Assembly (NCBI GenBank): GCA_003215935.1
Contig: QCJQ01000001.1
Location: 75,731 to 136,798, forward strand
Direction of reading: 5' to 3'
Length of the DNA: 61,068 nt
DNA from: Prochlorococcus sp. AG-409-D09
GTDB taxonomy: Bacteria > Cyanobacteriota > Cyanobacteriia > PCC-6307 > Cyanobiaceae
Shown here: positions 47,440-55,128 of the stretch, piece by piece
Layout of the letters: each line of letters begins with the position of its first letter
Position numbering within the stretch: position 1 is the first letter of the stretch
The notes under the pieces: model-generated
The model's input: the letters and a program-made list of their open reading frames with translations, nothing else
Told to the model about the DNA's origin: nothing
Databases searched by the model: none
Made by a program: the position numbers and the translations under genes

Positions 47440-47676
47440 TTACGTAAGTTTTAGGAGCCTAATTCTAAACTCGCCAACTTCTTTCGCTTTTTTTGGATCG
47501 CTTTGAAAAAATGGATGTTCTTGTATCTCTTTTAGGATGAAATCTAATCTTTCATGAGCCGACATTTTTGATTCATTAGATCCGTTTTTAAAAGAACGTT
47601 CCCATGCCTTATCAAATGCCATTGCAAAGCTATCTGCATTATTGAAAAATCTTTCACGCTCTTGAAATTGCTCCAT
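47440..47676 (-). CDS. Small hypothetical protein (78 aa)
   Basis: A 78-residue soluble, charged protein with aromatic clusters (ERERFFNNADSFAMAFDKAW, SAHERLDFILKEIQEHPFF). I do not recognise a family. A 20-bp perfect inverted repeat ends 7 bp before its ATG, so no ribosome site is free in the spacer. Translation control by this hairpin, or a different start (Met19), is possible. It lies about 160 bp upstream of the pucC-like gene on the same strand. Confidence 0.55.
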   Translation of the reverse strand: MEQFQERERFFNNADSFAMAFDKAWERSFKNGSNESKMSAHERLDFILKEIQEHPFFQSDPKKAKEVGEFRIRLLKLT

Positions 47677-47683
47677 TGAAAGA

Positions 47684-47730
47684 ATAATGGCTTACTGCTT
47701 TAGATTCTAGCTAAAGCAGTAAGCCATTAT
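47684..47730. terminator. Perfect 20-bp stem-loop before the 78-aa gene
   Basis: Bases 47684-47703 pair perfectly with 47711-47730 around a 7-base loop (core GGCTTACTGCTTTAG / CTAAAGCAGTAAGCC). On the plus strand it is followed by AATTCTCTTTT; on the minus strand by TTCTTTC and then the ATG of the 78-aa gene. It may end a transcript or regulate translation of that gene. Confidence 0.6.
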
Positions 47731-48244
47731 AATTCTCTTTTAAATTAATCACCTTACTCGTAATAATAAAATTGAATAATGCTTTCTTAATCAGTAAGAC
47801 TTATTTATAAGGATAATTGTTTAGGTGTAATTTAATTATACTTATTATAATAAAGGTTGATCCGAGGTTGCTGAATGCATGCCCTTTTTAATATGAATCG
47901 AGGCATTTATAATTTGAGATCAAAATTAATACATTCATTTACAGAAAATATCTTTAAAATAAATTATCATAATTTTTCTTCTTTATGATAGCTATCATTT
48001 GCCTAGTATTTTACGCTGACACTAAATTGATTTGTATAGGCAATACATTTTTATCTACTTTTTCTAAGGGTTAAAGAATTGAAACTTCCAGATATTAATG
48101 ACCTTTTGGTCTTTTTCTTTATCATCCTTCTTCTTCTTCTAAATTGTATCCAGAAGAGAAAATAAAGATGTTAACCTTACTTGAGATATCATGCACCCTT
48201 CTTTGAAGAGAATAATTGTAGATATTAATTCTACCCTGAAAACT
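47731..48244. other. Gene-poor stretch before the 82-aa gene
   Basis: About 510 bp of very AT-rich sequence with many stops in all frames. The only coding candidate I can point to is a tiny membrane peptide at 48079-48165. There is no tRNA and no strong hairpin apart from the stem-loop at its left edge. Confidence 0.6.
48079..48165 (+). CDS. Possible single-helix mini-protein (28 aa)
   Basis: A TTG start with a TAAGGG site 8 bp upstream opens a frame encoding a charged head, a hydrophobic core (VFFFIILLLLL) and a basic tail (QKRK), ending at TAA 48163-48165. The layout resembles the tiny thylakoid subunits common in cyanobacteria, but the sequence matches none I know. A chance frame is possible. 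Confidence 0.25.
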   Translation: MKLPDINDLLVFFFIILLLLLNCIQKRK

Positions 48245-48493
48245 TTATTGCACTTCTTGTCCAATTGCTTCAGCATAAAAAACATGGCCAGATGGAGTCA
48301 TCATTAATTTATTCCATTCTCCATCTTCTGTTTTCACAGCAACTTCTAAAACTTTTTCTTTTCCTTCATTGGTTGACCACTCTCTTACCCAATATTGACT
48401 TTCCGGATCAAAGCAGTATCCCTTTGACTTTAGAAGTGCTCTGATAGTAACTTCCTTAGAGAATGACTCATTCATTTCGTTGATCCTGCTCAT
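48245..48493 (-). CDS. Small hypothetical protein (82 aa)
   Basis: An 82-residue soluble protein. Motifs such as LLKSKGYCFDPESQYWVREW and KLMMTPSGHVFYAEAIGQ suggest a compact beta-rich fold. I do not recognise the family, but the even composition and clean start (ATG 48493) suggest a real gene. It is isolated: 560 bp of non-coding sequence lies on one side and more than 750 bp on the other. Confidence 0.55.
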   Translation of the reverse strand: MSRINEMNESFSKEVTIRALLKSKGYCFDPESQYWVREWSTNEGKEKVLEVAVKTEDGEWNKLMMTPSGHVFYAEAIGQEVQ

Positions 48494-49250
48494 CCATTAC
48501 TTTTAAATTAATTTGAAAAATCGAAAAAGACAGGAGTATAAAAACTAGTTTTTTAAAATGATTTTCTGGAACCGAAACCGATGATTTAAAGTATGTACCT
48601 TTTATAAAGATTTTGCTATTTCATAGTGAGCACTAAAATATATTTACCCCTGCCTGTTTTTTCGTTGAACCATTACTACTTTGAATGTCATATTATGCAT
48701 TGTGTTTAAATGATTGATTTATAACTCTTTGTCTTTAGCCCAATAGTGATTTCAATCTTTTTATTAATGTTGGAAAATTTCTTTCTTATGAAATTAATAG
48801 TATTATTAAAGCTTAAGTAGTTCAAAATTATTTAGTAAAGCCAACTCTTTTGAAAGTCTTTCCGAATTTTTTTAGAGGTAACCAGCAAAGAGAGATAGTA
48901 GAAGTTTTAGAAGTTGTTCGTTCTGTATGTATAAAATGAGTTTTAGAAAAAGCTATTGATCTTCAATTTAGTAAGCTAAGAGTCAAGTTTCTCATAATAG
49001 ATTATATGAATCTTAGTAACTTAGGATCTGGCAATCTAGTATTTGGTAACAATATTGATTGTTCGGATTTTTCTTTCTCTAACTCTCTTTTAGGGAAGAA
49101 TCTATTTCCTGGTTAAAGTATTGTTCTAAAAAGATATATTCATAGTTGCTGACCCAATACCTATTTTTTCTTGATCCTGTTAATTGTTTATTTGAATATC
49201 ATTTGAGGGTTTGCCGAGTGATTTCCTTGACTGCTCTCCTGATCCTTAAA
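48494..49250. other. Long gene-free, apparently decayed region
   Basis: About 760 bp with no complete gene. In frame with position 48841, a frame stays open from about 48817 to 49116 apart from a single TGA at 48937-48939. Its first part reads FFRGNQQREIVEVLEVVRSV, which has protein-like composition. This may be the remains of a gene next to the tRNA-Phe insertion. Confidence 0.45.
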
Positions 49251-49290
49251 AACTAAGAGAGCCGCTGTTACTACAGCGGCTCTCTTAGTT
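49251..49290 (-). terminator. Strong terminator next to the tRNA-Phe fragment
   Basis: AACTAAGAGAGCCGCTGT pairs perfectly with ACAGCGGCTCTCTTAGTT over 18 bp with a 4-base loop. On the minus strand it runs into TTTTT. It stands 16 bp downstream (minus strand) of the 23-bp tRNA-Phe 3'-end copy and is probably the original terminator of tRNA-Phe before the insertion separated them. Confidence 0.75.
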
Positions 49291-49306
49291 CAAATTTAAA
49301 TTTGAG

Positions 49307-49329
49307 AGGTGCCAGGACCCAGATTTGAA
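49307..49329 (-). repeat. Distal copy of the tRNA-Phe 3' end (attachment-site repeat)
   Basis: The 23 bases are identical to 51975-51997, covering the 3' acceptor strand and part of the T arm of tRNA-Phe plus 3 bp beyond. The rest of the tRNA is absent here. Such 3'-end duplications are the usual footprint of tyrosine-recombinase integration into a tRNA gene. Confidence 0.8.
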
Positions 49330-49429
49330 AGGGTCAATTGGTCCCATATTAAGCAAAATATACCCAAAACCCATTGATTTTAGTATCACTTCGATACCAA
49401 ATAAGGTATGTTTGATTGCCTGACAAGAA

Positions 49430-49460
49430 GTTCCATACTGGTTCCATACTCGTTCCGTAC
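49430..49460 (+). repeat. Three tandem GTTCCATAC-like motifs, 11-bp spacing
   Basis: GTTCCATAC at 49430 and 49441, and GTTCCGTAC at 49452, are spaced exactly 11 bp apart, about one helical turn. A matching pair lies near the other end of the insertion at 51820-51839. The phased spacing suggests binding sites for a recombinase or regulator. Confidence 0.7.
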
Positions 49461-49773
49461 TACTTTTTGGAAATAGCACAGATTTTATCTGACAAGTATT
49501 AAATCAAAAAGTGAGGAACCTTAAGTTTGAAAAAAGCGTTGCCACAAGAATCGATTACAGGCGAAAAAAGTCATTAAATCTTCTATTGGATTTGGGGTTA
49601 TTATTCTCTTTTATGCTCCCTTAGAATGAAATTCGAAGTGACTTTCTTCGCTTCTTACTTTTGTCTATAATCTTCTCAAGACATCCGTAAAGTTTTGAAT
49701 TTCCTCTCGATTCAATATTACCCCGCTGAGTTCATGATTTTAATGTTTTGAAGATTAGAAATTTCAGGTTTTT

Positions 49774-51150
49774 TTAAAAATTAAGTTCAGAATCTAATCT
49801 TGATTCTAATTTCTCATTGAATTTTAAAATGGATAACATAACGGATGTATTTTTTATAGACCTTAGATCTTTAATTAAAGTTTGCTTGTCTTCATAAAAT
49901 TTATTAATGTTATTTGCATAGGGTATAAAGAAAAAGATAAAGAACTTATGAGCATTTTTGTAATTAAACTTTATTCGTGAATTGATGCTTAAAGTTCCTC
50001 TACTAAAATCATTTCTCATTAAAAACACAAATGTTTCAGAAGTTATTGAAATATCATATTTTTCGTTTTCTTTCTTATCTGTAAAAATGTAAAAATCTTT
50101 TTTGAAAAGAGAAATTTTAATTTTTTTATCTATATCTTCAAGTAGTATTTCTAAATTGAAATACTTAGGATCTAGTTCTCCTGTTAATTTTTTAATTAAT
50201 CTATTCCTAGAAAATATTCTCTCATAAAATTTAAAATAGGAATTCTTTAGTTGATCAATATCATTTATAGTTTTAGTTCTAAATTTAATTTCTGCTGATT
50301 TATGAAGTTCCTCCCAAAAATTTATTGCTTTTTTATTACTAAGTTCCAAATCAGGACTCATTTTAGAGAGATCAAAATTTTGATCGGGTTCTGGAACGAT
50401 AATCTGAGTCCCAAAGTTTGTTTTTTCTAGAGTATTAACTACATCTTTAAGGAAAAAATTATCATTCCAGAAAAAGTTTTCTTCGTGACAATAATATATA
50501 TAAGATGCTGTTAGCAGGCAATTTATTGGTTTTATTTTTTCTAAAATATAGATATTCTTATTGTCAATTAACCTCTGTTGATCTTTTGCTATGTCAACAT
50601 CTCCTTTGTTGCCTGCCCAATTTGCATAAGAGAATTGGAATGCTAAAAGATCAACTTTATTAATGGATAAATGAGGAATAATATCTTTTTCAAGTTGATG
50701 ATTAATATCAACTCTTGAGTCATTAATATTTAAGAATGAATAAGCATTATCAAATTCAAATAATATTGATGAGTCATAACCATCACAGATAAACAATGAT
50801 ATATTAATATCTCCAATTTTGATTCTTTGTTTGTCCTCAATTTCAATCACCTTATGCCCTTGACCTTCAAGATAATTTAGAACTTTTTTATCATTAGTTT
50901 GTTGGTATAAAAATGTAGTTTTTTTATTGAGTGATTTTAGGGTTGGAATAGAAAAATGGTCAGGGTGTTCATGAGATATCCAAATATAATCAAAATCTAA
51001 GGCATTAATATCATGAGATCGATCATATAGTAATTCCCATCCTTCCTGAAATGCTGAACCAAAAAACCATGGATCACAAAGTATTTTTGTATTCCGGTAT
51101 GAAACTATAAAAGCAGAATGATTAAGGAAAGTAATTATTGGTTTATACAT
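49774..51150 (-). CDS. MBL-fold hydrolase related to the CMP-sialate hydroxylase-like group
   Basis: A 458-residue protein whose N-terminal 170 residues form a metallo-beta-lactamase fold with the metal motif SHEHPDHF (His/His/Asp/His). [16 protein letters not shown] resembles the MBL part of CMAH (CMP-Neu5Ac hydroxylase) and its bacterial relatives in glycan loci. The Rieske domain of true CMAH is missing, and the C-terminal 250 residues are Lys/Asn/Phe-rich and unassigned. It overlaps the upstream acyltransferase by 8 bp, so the two are coupled. Reaction unknown; surface-sugar modification is inferred from its partner. Confidence 0.7.
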   Translation of the reverse strand: MYKPIITFLNHSAFIVSYRNTKILCDPWFFGSAFQEGWELLYDRSHDINALDFDYIWISHEHPDHFSIPTLKSLNKKTTFLYQQTNDKKVLNYLEGQGHKVIEIEDKQRIKIGDINISLFICDGYDSSILFEFDNAYSFLNINDSRVDINHQLEKDIIPHLSINKVDLLAFQFSYANWAGNKGDVDIAKDQQRLIDNKNIYILEKIKPINCLLTASYIYYCHEENFFWNDNFFLKDVVNTLEKTNFGTQIIVPEPDQNFDLSKMSPDLELSNKKAINFWEELHKSAEIKFRTKTINDIDQLKNSYFKFYERIFSRNRLIKKLTGELDPKYFNLEILLEDIDKKIKISLFKKDFYIFTDKKENEKYDISITSETFVFLMRNDFSRGTLSINSRIKFNYKNAHKFFIFFFIPYANNINKFYEDKQTLIKDLRSIKNTSVMLSILKFNEKLESRLDSELNF

Positions 51151-51640
51151 TTTTATTGCTTTTTAGATTTTTTGAAAAGGTAGCAGGAGAACCTTTTACC
51201 AGTGTATTTGGTTTAACATCTCTTGTTACCACCGAACCTGCTGCAAGCATTGAATTTTTCCCTATTCGTATACCAGGTAAAATCGTTGCATTTGCTCCAA
51301 TACTTGCACTATCTTCTACATTAGTTTGTGGATATGATTTTGGATATTTCTGACTTCTTGGGTACTTATTATTTGTGAAGGTTACGTTTGGACCAATAAA
51401 TACGTTATCACCTACTCTCAATCCATCCCAAATCTGCACACCACTTTTAATAGTTGTATTATCTCCAATTACGACATCATTTTCTATAAAGACATTGGCA
51501 CAGATATTGCAGTTTCTTCCAATCAATGCATCTTTAAGAACCACACAAAATTGCCATATTTTTGTTCCTTCTCCTATTGATTGTGATTGGCAATCAGCAT
51601 AATTATGAATAAAGAATTTACTGCTTTCCTCTTTAGTCAT
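51143..51640 (-). CDS. Hexapeptide-repeat sugar N/O-acetyltransferase (WbpD/WlbB/FdtC-like)
   Basis: A 165-residue left-handed beta-helix protein. Its hexapeptide repeats run from [20 protein letters not shown] through [19 protein letters not shown] and [20 protein letters not shown] to [25 protein letters not shown] and the TNNKYPRS loop are typical of acetyltransferases acting on 3-amino sugars bound to UDP or dTDP in O-antigen synthesis. It overlaps the MBL-fold gene and is cargo of the tRNA-Phe insertion. Confidence 0.85.
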   Translation of the reverse strand: MTKEESSKFFIHNYADCQSQSIGEGTKIWQFCVVLKDALIGRNCNICANVFIENDVVIGDNTTIKSGVQIWDGLRVGDNVFIGPNVTFTNNKYPRSQKYPKSYPQTNVEDSASIGANATILPGIRIGKNSMLAAGSVVTRDVKPNTLVKGSPATFSKNLKSNKNV

Positions 51641-51819
51641 CTTTTATTTAAAGAAGTTTAATTTATCCATATTAAAAGAAGAGAGAGATGGAAAGCGACC
51701 TTTTCATTCTTTTTCTCTATAAAATTTTGCGATATGTTTCTAACTTTGTAGAGTTTATAGAAAATAATGCAAAGTATGGAACTTTTGTTGTGTATAGGTC
51801 GTTGCTGGATTTTTACTAA

Positions 51820-51839
51820 GTTCCATACCAGTTCCATAC
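51820..51839 (+). repeat. Two GTTCCATAC motifs, 11-bp spacing, plus an inverted copy nearby
   Basis: GTTCCATAC occurs at 51820 and 51831 (11-bp period), and an inverted copy GTATGGAAC at 51774-51782. The block mirrors the triplet at 49430-49460 near the opposite end of the insertion. Confidence 0.7.
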
Positions 51840-51932
51840 CACGAATATGCCTCTCAGAAACGTCTTGAATTGGTTGTGTGTGATTTGACATGAACCATAC
51901 CTTAAGCACTGCTACAACTGCATACAGGCATT

Positions 51933-51956
51933 AAAAAAGCACCTATAGAAGGTGCT
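51933..51956 (-). terminator. Terminator just downstream of tRNA-Phe
   Basis: On the minus strand AGCACCT pairs with AGGTGCT around a 5-base loop, followed by T6. It lies 21 bp past the tRNA 3' end, inside the insertion, and would replace the original tRNA terminator displaced to 49251-49290. Confidence 0.8.
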
Positions 51957-51974
51957 AATTTAACTTCGTATTGA

Positions 51975-51997
51975 AGGTGCCAGGACCCAGATTTGAA
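51975..51997 (-). repeat. tRNA-proximal attachment-site repeat
   Basis: The 3' end of the intact tRNA-Phe plus 3 flanking bases, identical over 23 bp to 49307-49329. It is the tRNA-side boundary of the insertion. Confidence 0.8.
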
Positions 51998-52050
51998 CTG
52001 GGGACACGGCGATTTTCAGTCGCCTGCTCTACCAACTGAGCTATCCCGGC
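51978..52050 (-). tRNA. tRNA-Phe (GAA)
   Basis: A 73-nt cloverleaf on the minus strand. Acceptor GCCGGGA pairs with TCCTGGC (one G-U); D arm AGCTCAGTTGG...; anticodon loop CTGAAAA with anticodon GAA; T arm with TTCAAAT. The discriminator is A and CCA is not encoded. The gene is intact even though its 3' end served as an insertion site. Confidence 0.97.
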
Positions 52051-52173
52051 TTGTCCTTACTAACAATCTACCAACATGATCTAACAAAAAGTCAATTTAA
52101 TGCCAAGAAATCTTGCTTTTTGTATTTTCTGAATTTGGTTCATGGGCATTGAGCGAGTGTTGAAAATTGTTTT

Positions 52174-52455
52174 TTAAGAAGAAGTGTCTTTTTGTGTGAT
52201 GGATTTGAGCATAGACACCAATGTGTGATGTGCATCAGCACTATCTTCTAATTCATGGCTAAAGGGTATCTCAAAGATTCTTTCATCTATATTTATTTTC
52301 ATAAGCTTATTGTTTATTTCAACCATCTTGGCGGATTTCGGATCCTTGACTCCTGCATAATGAATTGCATATAAAAGTAATGAGTCTTGATGATCTTTAT
52401 TCATATGTTTGCATATTCTCTCGCTGATGGGCAAAGAGATTGCTTCATTTTTCAT
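52174..52455 (-). CDS. DUF2470 domain protein
   Basis: A 93-residue protein consisting of one DUF2470/HugZ C-terminal-like domain: ERICKHMNKDHQDSLLLYAI, followed by GVKDPKSAKMVEINNKLMKI and FSHELEDSADAHHTLVSML. In other organisms this domain is attached to FMN-binding heme-handling proteins; the stand-alone form is of unknown role. It lies 123 bp downstream of the tRNA-Phe promoter side, on the same strand, outside the insertion. Confidence 0.75.
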   Translation of the reverse strand: MKNEAISLPISERICKHMNKDHQDSLLLYAIHYAGVKDPKSAKMVEINNKLMKINIDERIFEIPFSHELEDSADAHHTLVSMLKSITQKDTSS

Positions 52456-52487
52456 GATAAATATTTTAAGTAATTGTTCTTTTCATT

Positions 52488-52619
52488 CTATTTTATCATT
52501 TTCAATATTAGTGAAATTAGATTAAATCCAGTAAATATTATGTAGAATGAAAGAATTATAAATAAAGTTATAGAAAAAATATCTTTTAGTTTTTTTATCT
52601 TCTTATCTTTTTTTGACAT
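52488..52619 (-). CDS. Possible single-helix small membrane protein (43 aa)
   Basis: A 43-codon frame starts at ATG 52617-52619, inside the last codons of the kinase gene (17-bp overlap), and ends at TAG 52488. It has a lysine-rich head (MSKKDKKIKKLKD), a hydrophobic helix (about residues 15-40) and a short Lys tail, giving a positive-inside membrane anchor. Overlap with the upstream gene would allow coupled translation. The AT-rich composition makes a chance frame possible. Confidence 0.4.
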   Translation of the reverse strand: MSKKDKKIKKLKDIFSITLFIILSFYIIFTGFNLISLILKMIK

Positions 52620-53859
52620 TTTTATTTTTTATTGCTCTTATTGCAATTTTAGCTGTTCCTATAGCTGGTTGAGATTTGCTTGTTCTGATAGGAATGCCTA
52701 TGAACTGTTCTCTGATTCTTCTCCATTGTTGATTTTGAGCGCCCCCACCAATGGTTATTATTTTCTGAGGTGTTTTCACACCTAATTCACTTAGCTTTTT
52801 CCAACCTAGTGCTTCTATTCTGGCCAGACCTTCAAGTATTCCATGGAGAAAAAGAGAATCACTTATTGGTCTGGGCTCAAGGATTGGTTTTAGATTTGGG
52901 TCTTCTATTGGAAATCTTTCTCCTATCCTTGGCAAAGGTATGTAATGAAGCCCACTTTTTTTAAAAGGATTTATTTGTTTGCTTAATTCATTTAGCTCTT
53001 CATTATTGAAGAACTTTTTAAAGACACCACAGCCAGCATTGGATGCTCCACCGCAAATCCATTTGTCAAGCAAGTAATGGTTAGATATTCCAGCTCTTAA
53101 TATAGGTTTTATATGGAATTTTTTTATAACTATTGTACTCCCTAAAACTGTTATTCCATCATTATCTGATGGGTTAATAGCTAAGACTGCTGCATTTGAA
53201 TCAGTAGTTCCAGTAAAGATTTTTAAATTATCGGGTAAACTTAATAGATCAGCCAGTTCTTTTGAAATATTACCTAGGTATTGTCCACTTGAAATAATAT
53301 TTGGTAGACATCTGAACCATTTTTGCTTTTTAAATGATTCAGGCCAACATTTTTGATTTATATCCCAGCCAAGTTTGATGTTGTTACTTTCTTCTCCCCA
53401 TTCCCAATTATTTAATAGCCAACCTGTAATCCAATCAGCTTGGTGTCTGAGTAATAAGTCTTCTGATTTGTATTTGAAAAGGTGAAATGCTCTTTCAAGG
53501 CTTTCAAAGCTAGTTAAGTATTCATTGTTATTGATAAATTCTTGAAAGATTTTCTCTCTATGCTCTTTAAAAGATACATAATATGGAATTGCTTCTCCAT
53601 ATGCTTCCCCTTTGGTATTACATGCAAGTAGGGTCCCTGATGTTCCATCTATGGAACAAGATAGAAGATCTTCTTTGTATTTAGTGGGAATATTTAAGAT
53701 CAGTTTTTTGCAACAGAATTTCCAATCATCGAATTGTTCAATTCCATTTGGATAATCAAGTGAAGCTTTATAAATACAGTCTTCAAAAGAATTAATTATT
53801 GCTAATTTTACTCCACTAGTTCCAAGATCTATTCCAAGTGCTAAATGTCTACTCGACAT
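52603..53859 (-). CDS. FGGY-family carbohydrate kinase (D-ribulokinase-like)
   Basis: A 418-residue sugar kinase. LGIDLGTSGVKLAII is the ATP phosphate-binding strand, SIDGTSGTLLACN the second motif, TGTTDSNAAVLA the adenosine-side motif, and ITIGGGAQNQQWRRIREQFI the late FGGY signature. It is about 80 residues shorter than classic xylulokinases, matching the compact cyanobacterial/plant form that includes characterised D-ribulose kinases. It follows metK by 4 bp and is probably in the rpsA-HAD-metK transcript. Confidence 0.87.
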   Translation of the reverse strand: MSSRHLALGIDLGTSGVKLAIINSFEDCIYKASLDYPNGIEQFDDWKFCCKKLILNIPTKYKEDLLSCSIDGTSGTLLACNTKGEAYGEAIPYYVSFKEHREKIFQEFINNNEYLTSFESLERAFHLFKYKSEDLLLRHQADWITGWLLNNWEWGEESNNIKLGWDINQKCWPESFKKQKWFRCLPNIISSGQYLGNISKELADLLSLPDNLKIFTGTTDSNAAVLAINPSDNDGITVLGSTIVIKKFHIKPILRAGISNHYLLDKWICGGASNAGCGVFKKFFNNEELNELSKQINPFKKSGLHYIPLPRIGERFPIEDPNLKPILEPRPISDSLFLHGILEGLARIEALGWKKLSELGVKTPQKIITIGGGAQNQQWRRIREQFIGIPIRTSKSQPAIGTAKIAIRAIKNKNVKKR

Positions 53860-53863
53860 TTTT

Positions 53864-55096
53864 TTAAGGGATTAACGTTTTAAGTTCTTCCGCTTTTTCT
53901 TTGACTTGTTCCCATGGTAATTGGAGATCATTTCTACCAAAATGCCCATAGGCTGCAGTATTTCTATAAAAACGTCCACCAAACTTTTTTGGAAGATGTT
54001 GTAGATCAAAATCTTTGATTATTGCACTAGGTCTTAGATCGAAATGATCAACTATAATTTCAGTTAATTCAGAATTGGATAATTTTCCAGTTCCAAATGT
54101 TTCAACAAGAATAGATACCGGCTTTGCAATACCAATTGCATAACTTAGTTGTACTTCTGCTTTATTGGCTAGACCTGAAGCAACAATAGCTTTGGCAACA
54201 TATCTAGCAGCATATGCGGCTGACCTATCTACTTTTGTAGGGTCTTTCCCTGAAAAGGCCCCTCCTCCATGTCTTGCATAACCGCCATAAGTATCAACAA
54301 TTATCTTCCTACCTGTAAGCCCCGCATCTCCTTGAGGCCCTCCAATAACAAATTTGCCCGTAGGGTTGACTAAGAAATTTGTTTTATCTTTTATCGGTTT
54401 TAATGAAAGATCTTTAGTGGCCGGTTCGACTACTTCTGTCCATAAGTCTTTTGCTATTTTTTTCCTTATTTCTTCTTCATTTGATATTCCATTTATTTCT
54501 GATTGATGTTGAGTAGAAATTAATATCGTATCTATAGCTATTGGTTGATCATTTTCATATATAACGCTGACTTGTGTTTTCCCGTCTGGTAATAAATATG
54601 GAAGGATTTGTTCATGTCTACATGCTGCAAGTTGTCTGGCTAATCTATGAGCGAGGCTAATTGGTAAGGGCATTAATTCAGGTGTCTCATTGCATGCATA
54701 CCCAAACATTATTCCTTGATCACCAGCTCCAACTTGATTAAGGGGATCTTCTGAATGGTCATCAGCCTCATTGACGCCTTGAGCAATATCTGGAGATTGT
54801 TGGTCTAAGGCAATTAAAACAGAACAACTATTTGCATCAAAACCTCCTGCTTTTGCTCCTACATATCCGATCTCATGGATTACTTTTCGGACTAGTTTGT
54901 TGAAATCTACTTCTGCGCTTGAAGAAATTTCTCCGGTTATAAGGCACAATCCAGTATTCACTACTGTTTCACATGCCACTCTACTCTTTGGATCTTGTGT
55001 AAGAAGCGCATCCAGGATTGAATCGCTAATTTGATCACAGATTTTGTCTGGGTGCCCTTCTGTTACCGATTCAGAAGTAAAGACGTATTTACTCAT
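53864..55096 (-). CDS. metK: S-adenosylmethionine synthase
   Basis: MetK makes S-adenosylmethionine from methionine and ATP. The 410-residue protein contains [35 protein letters not shown] and the P-loop-like [20 protein letters not shown], with all regions intact. It lies between the HAD phosphatase (32 bp) and the FGGY kinase (4 bp). I saw no SAM riboswitch in the short upstream spacer. Confidence 0.97.
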   Translation of the reverse strand: MSKYVFTSESVTEGHPDKICDQISDSILDALLTQDPKSRVACETVVNTGLCLITGEISSSAEVDFNKLVRKVIHEIGYVGAKAGGFDANSCSVLIALDQQSPDIAQGVNEADDHSEDPLNQVGAGDQGIMFGYACNETPELMPLPISLAHRLARQLAACRHEQILPYLLPDGKTQVSVIYENDQPIAIDTILISTQHQSEINGISNEEEIRKKIAKDLWTEVVEPATKDLSLKPIKDKTNFLVNPTGKFVIGGPQGDAGLTGRKIIVDTYGGYARHGGGAFSGKDPTKVDRSAAYAARYVAKAIVASGLANKAEVQLSYAIGIAKPVSILVETFGTGKLSNSELTEIIVDHFDLRPSAIIKDFDLQHLPKKFGGRFYRNTAAYGHFGRNDLQLPWEQVKEKAEELKTLIP

Positions 55097-55128
55097 TAGG
55101 AATGATTCTAGACTTCTACTTTAATCAT

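Larger units (their letters stand above)
49307..51997. mobile_element. tRNA-Phe-associated integrative element remnant or small island
   Basis: A 2.7-kb segment bracketed by 23-bp direct repeats of the tRNA-Phe 3' end. It contains two genes on the minus strand (a hexapeptide acyltransferase and an MBL-fold hydrolase), two blocks of GTTCCATAC motifs near its ends, and its own terminator just inside the tRNA end. No integrase is present in the segment. The architecture resembles the tRNA-targeted integrative elements (tycheposons) described in Prochlorococcus, here reduced to ends plus cargo. Confidence 0.65.

Noticed and set aside
49285-49479. 64-aa minus-strand frame ending the insertion
   Set aside because: Its C-terminal codons are the tRNA-Phe 3'-end copy and its N-terminal codons cover the GTTCCATAC repeats, so the frame is a by-product of non-coding elements.
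51658-51909. 83-aa minus-strand frame upstream of the acetyltransferase
   Set aside because: It also runs through the GTTCCATAC repeats, has no recognisable domain and has an AT-driven C-terminus. More likely spacer sequence of the element end.
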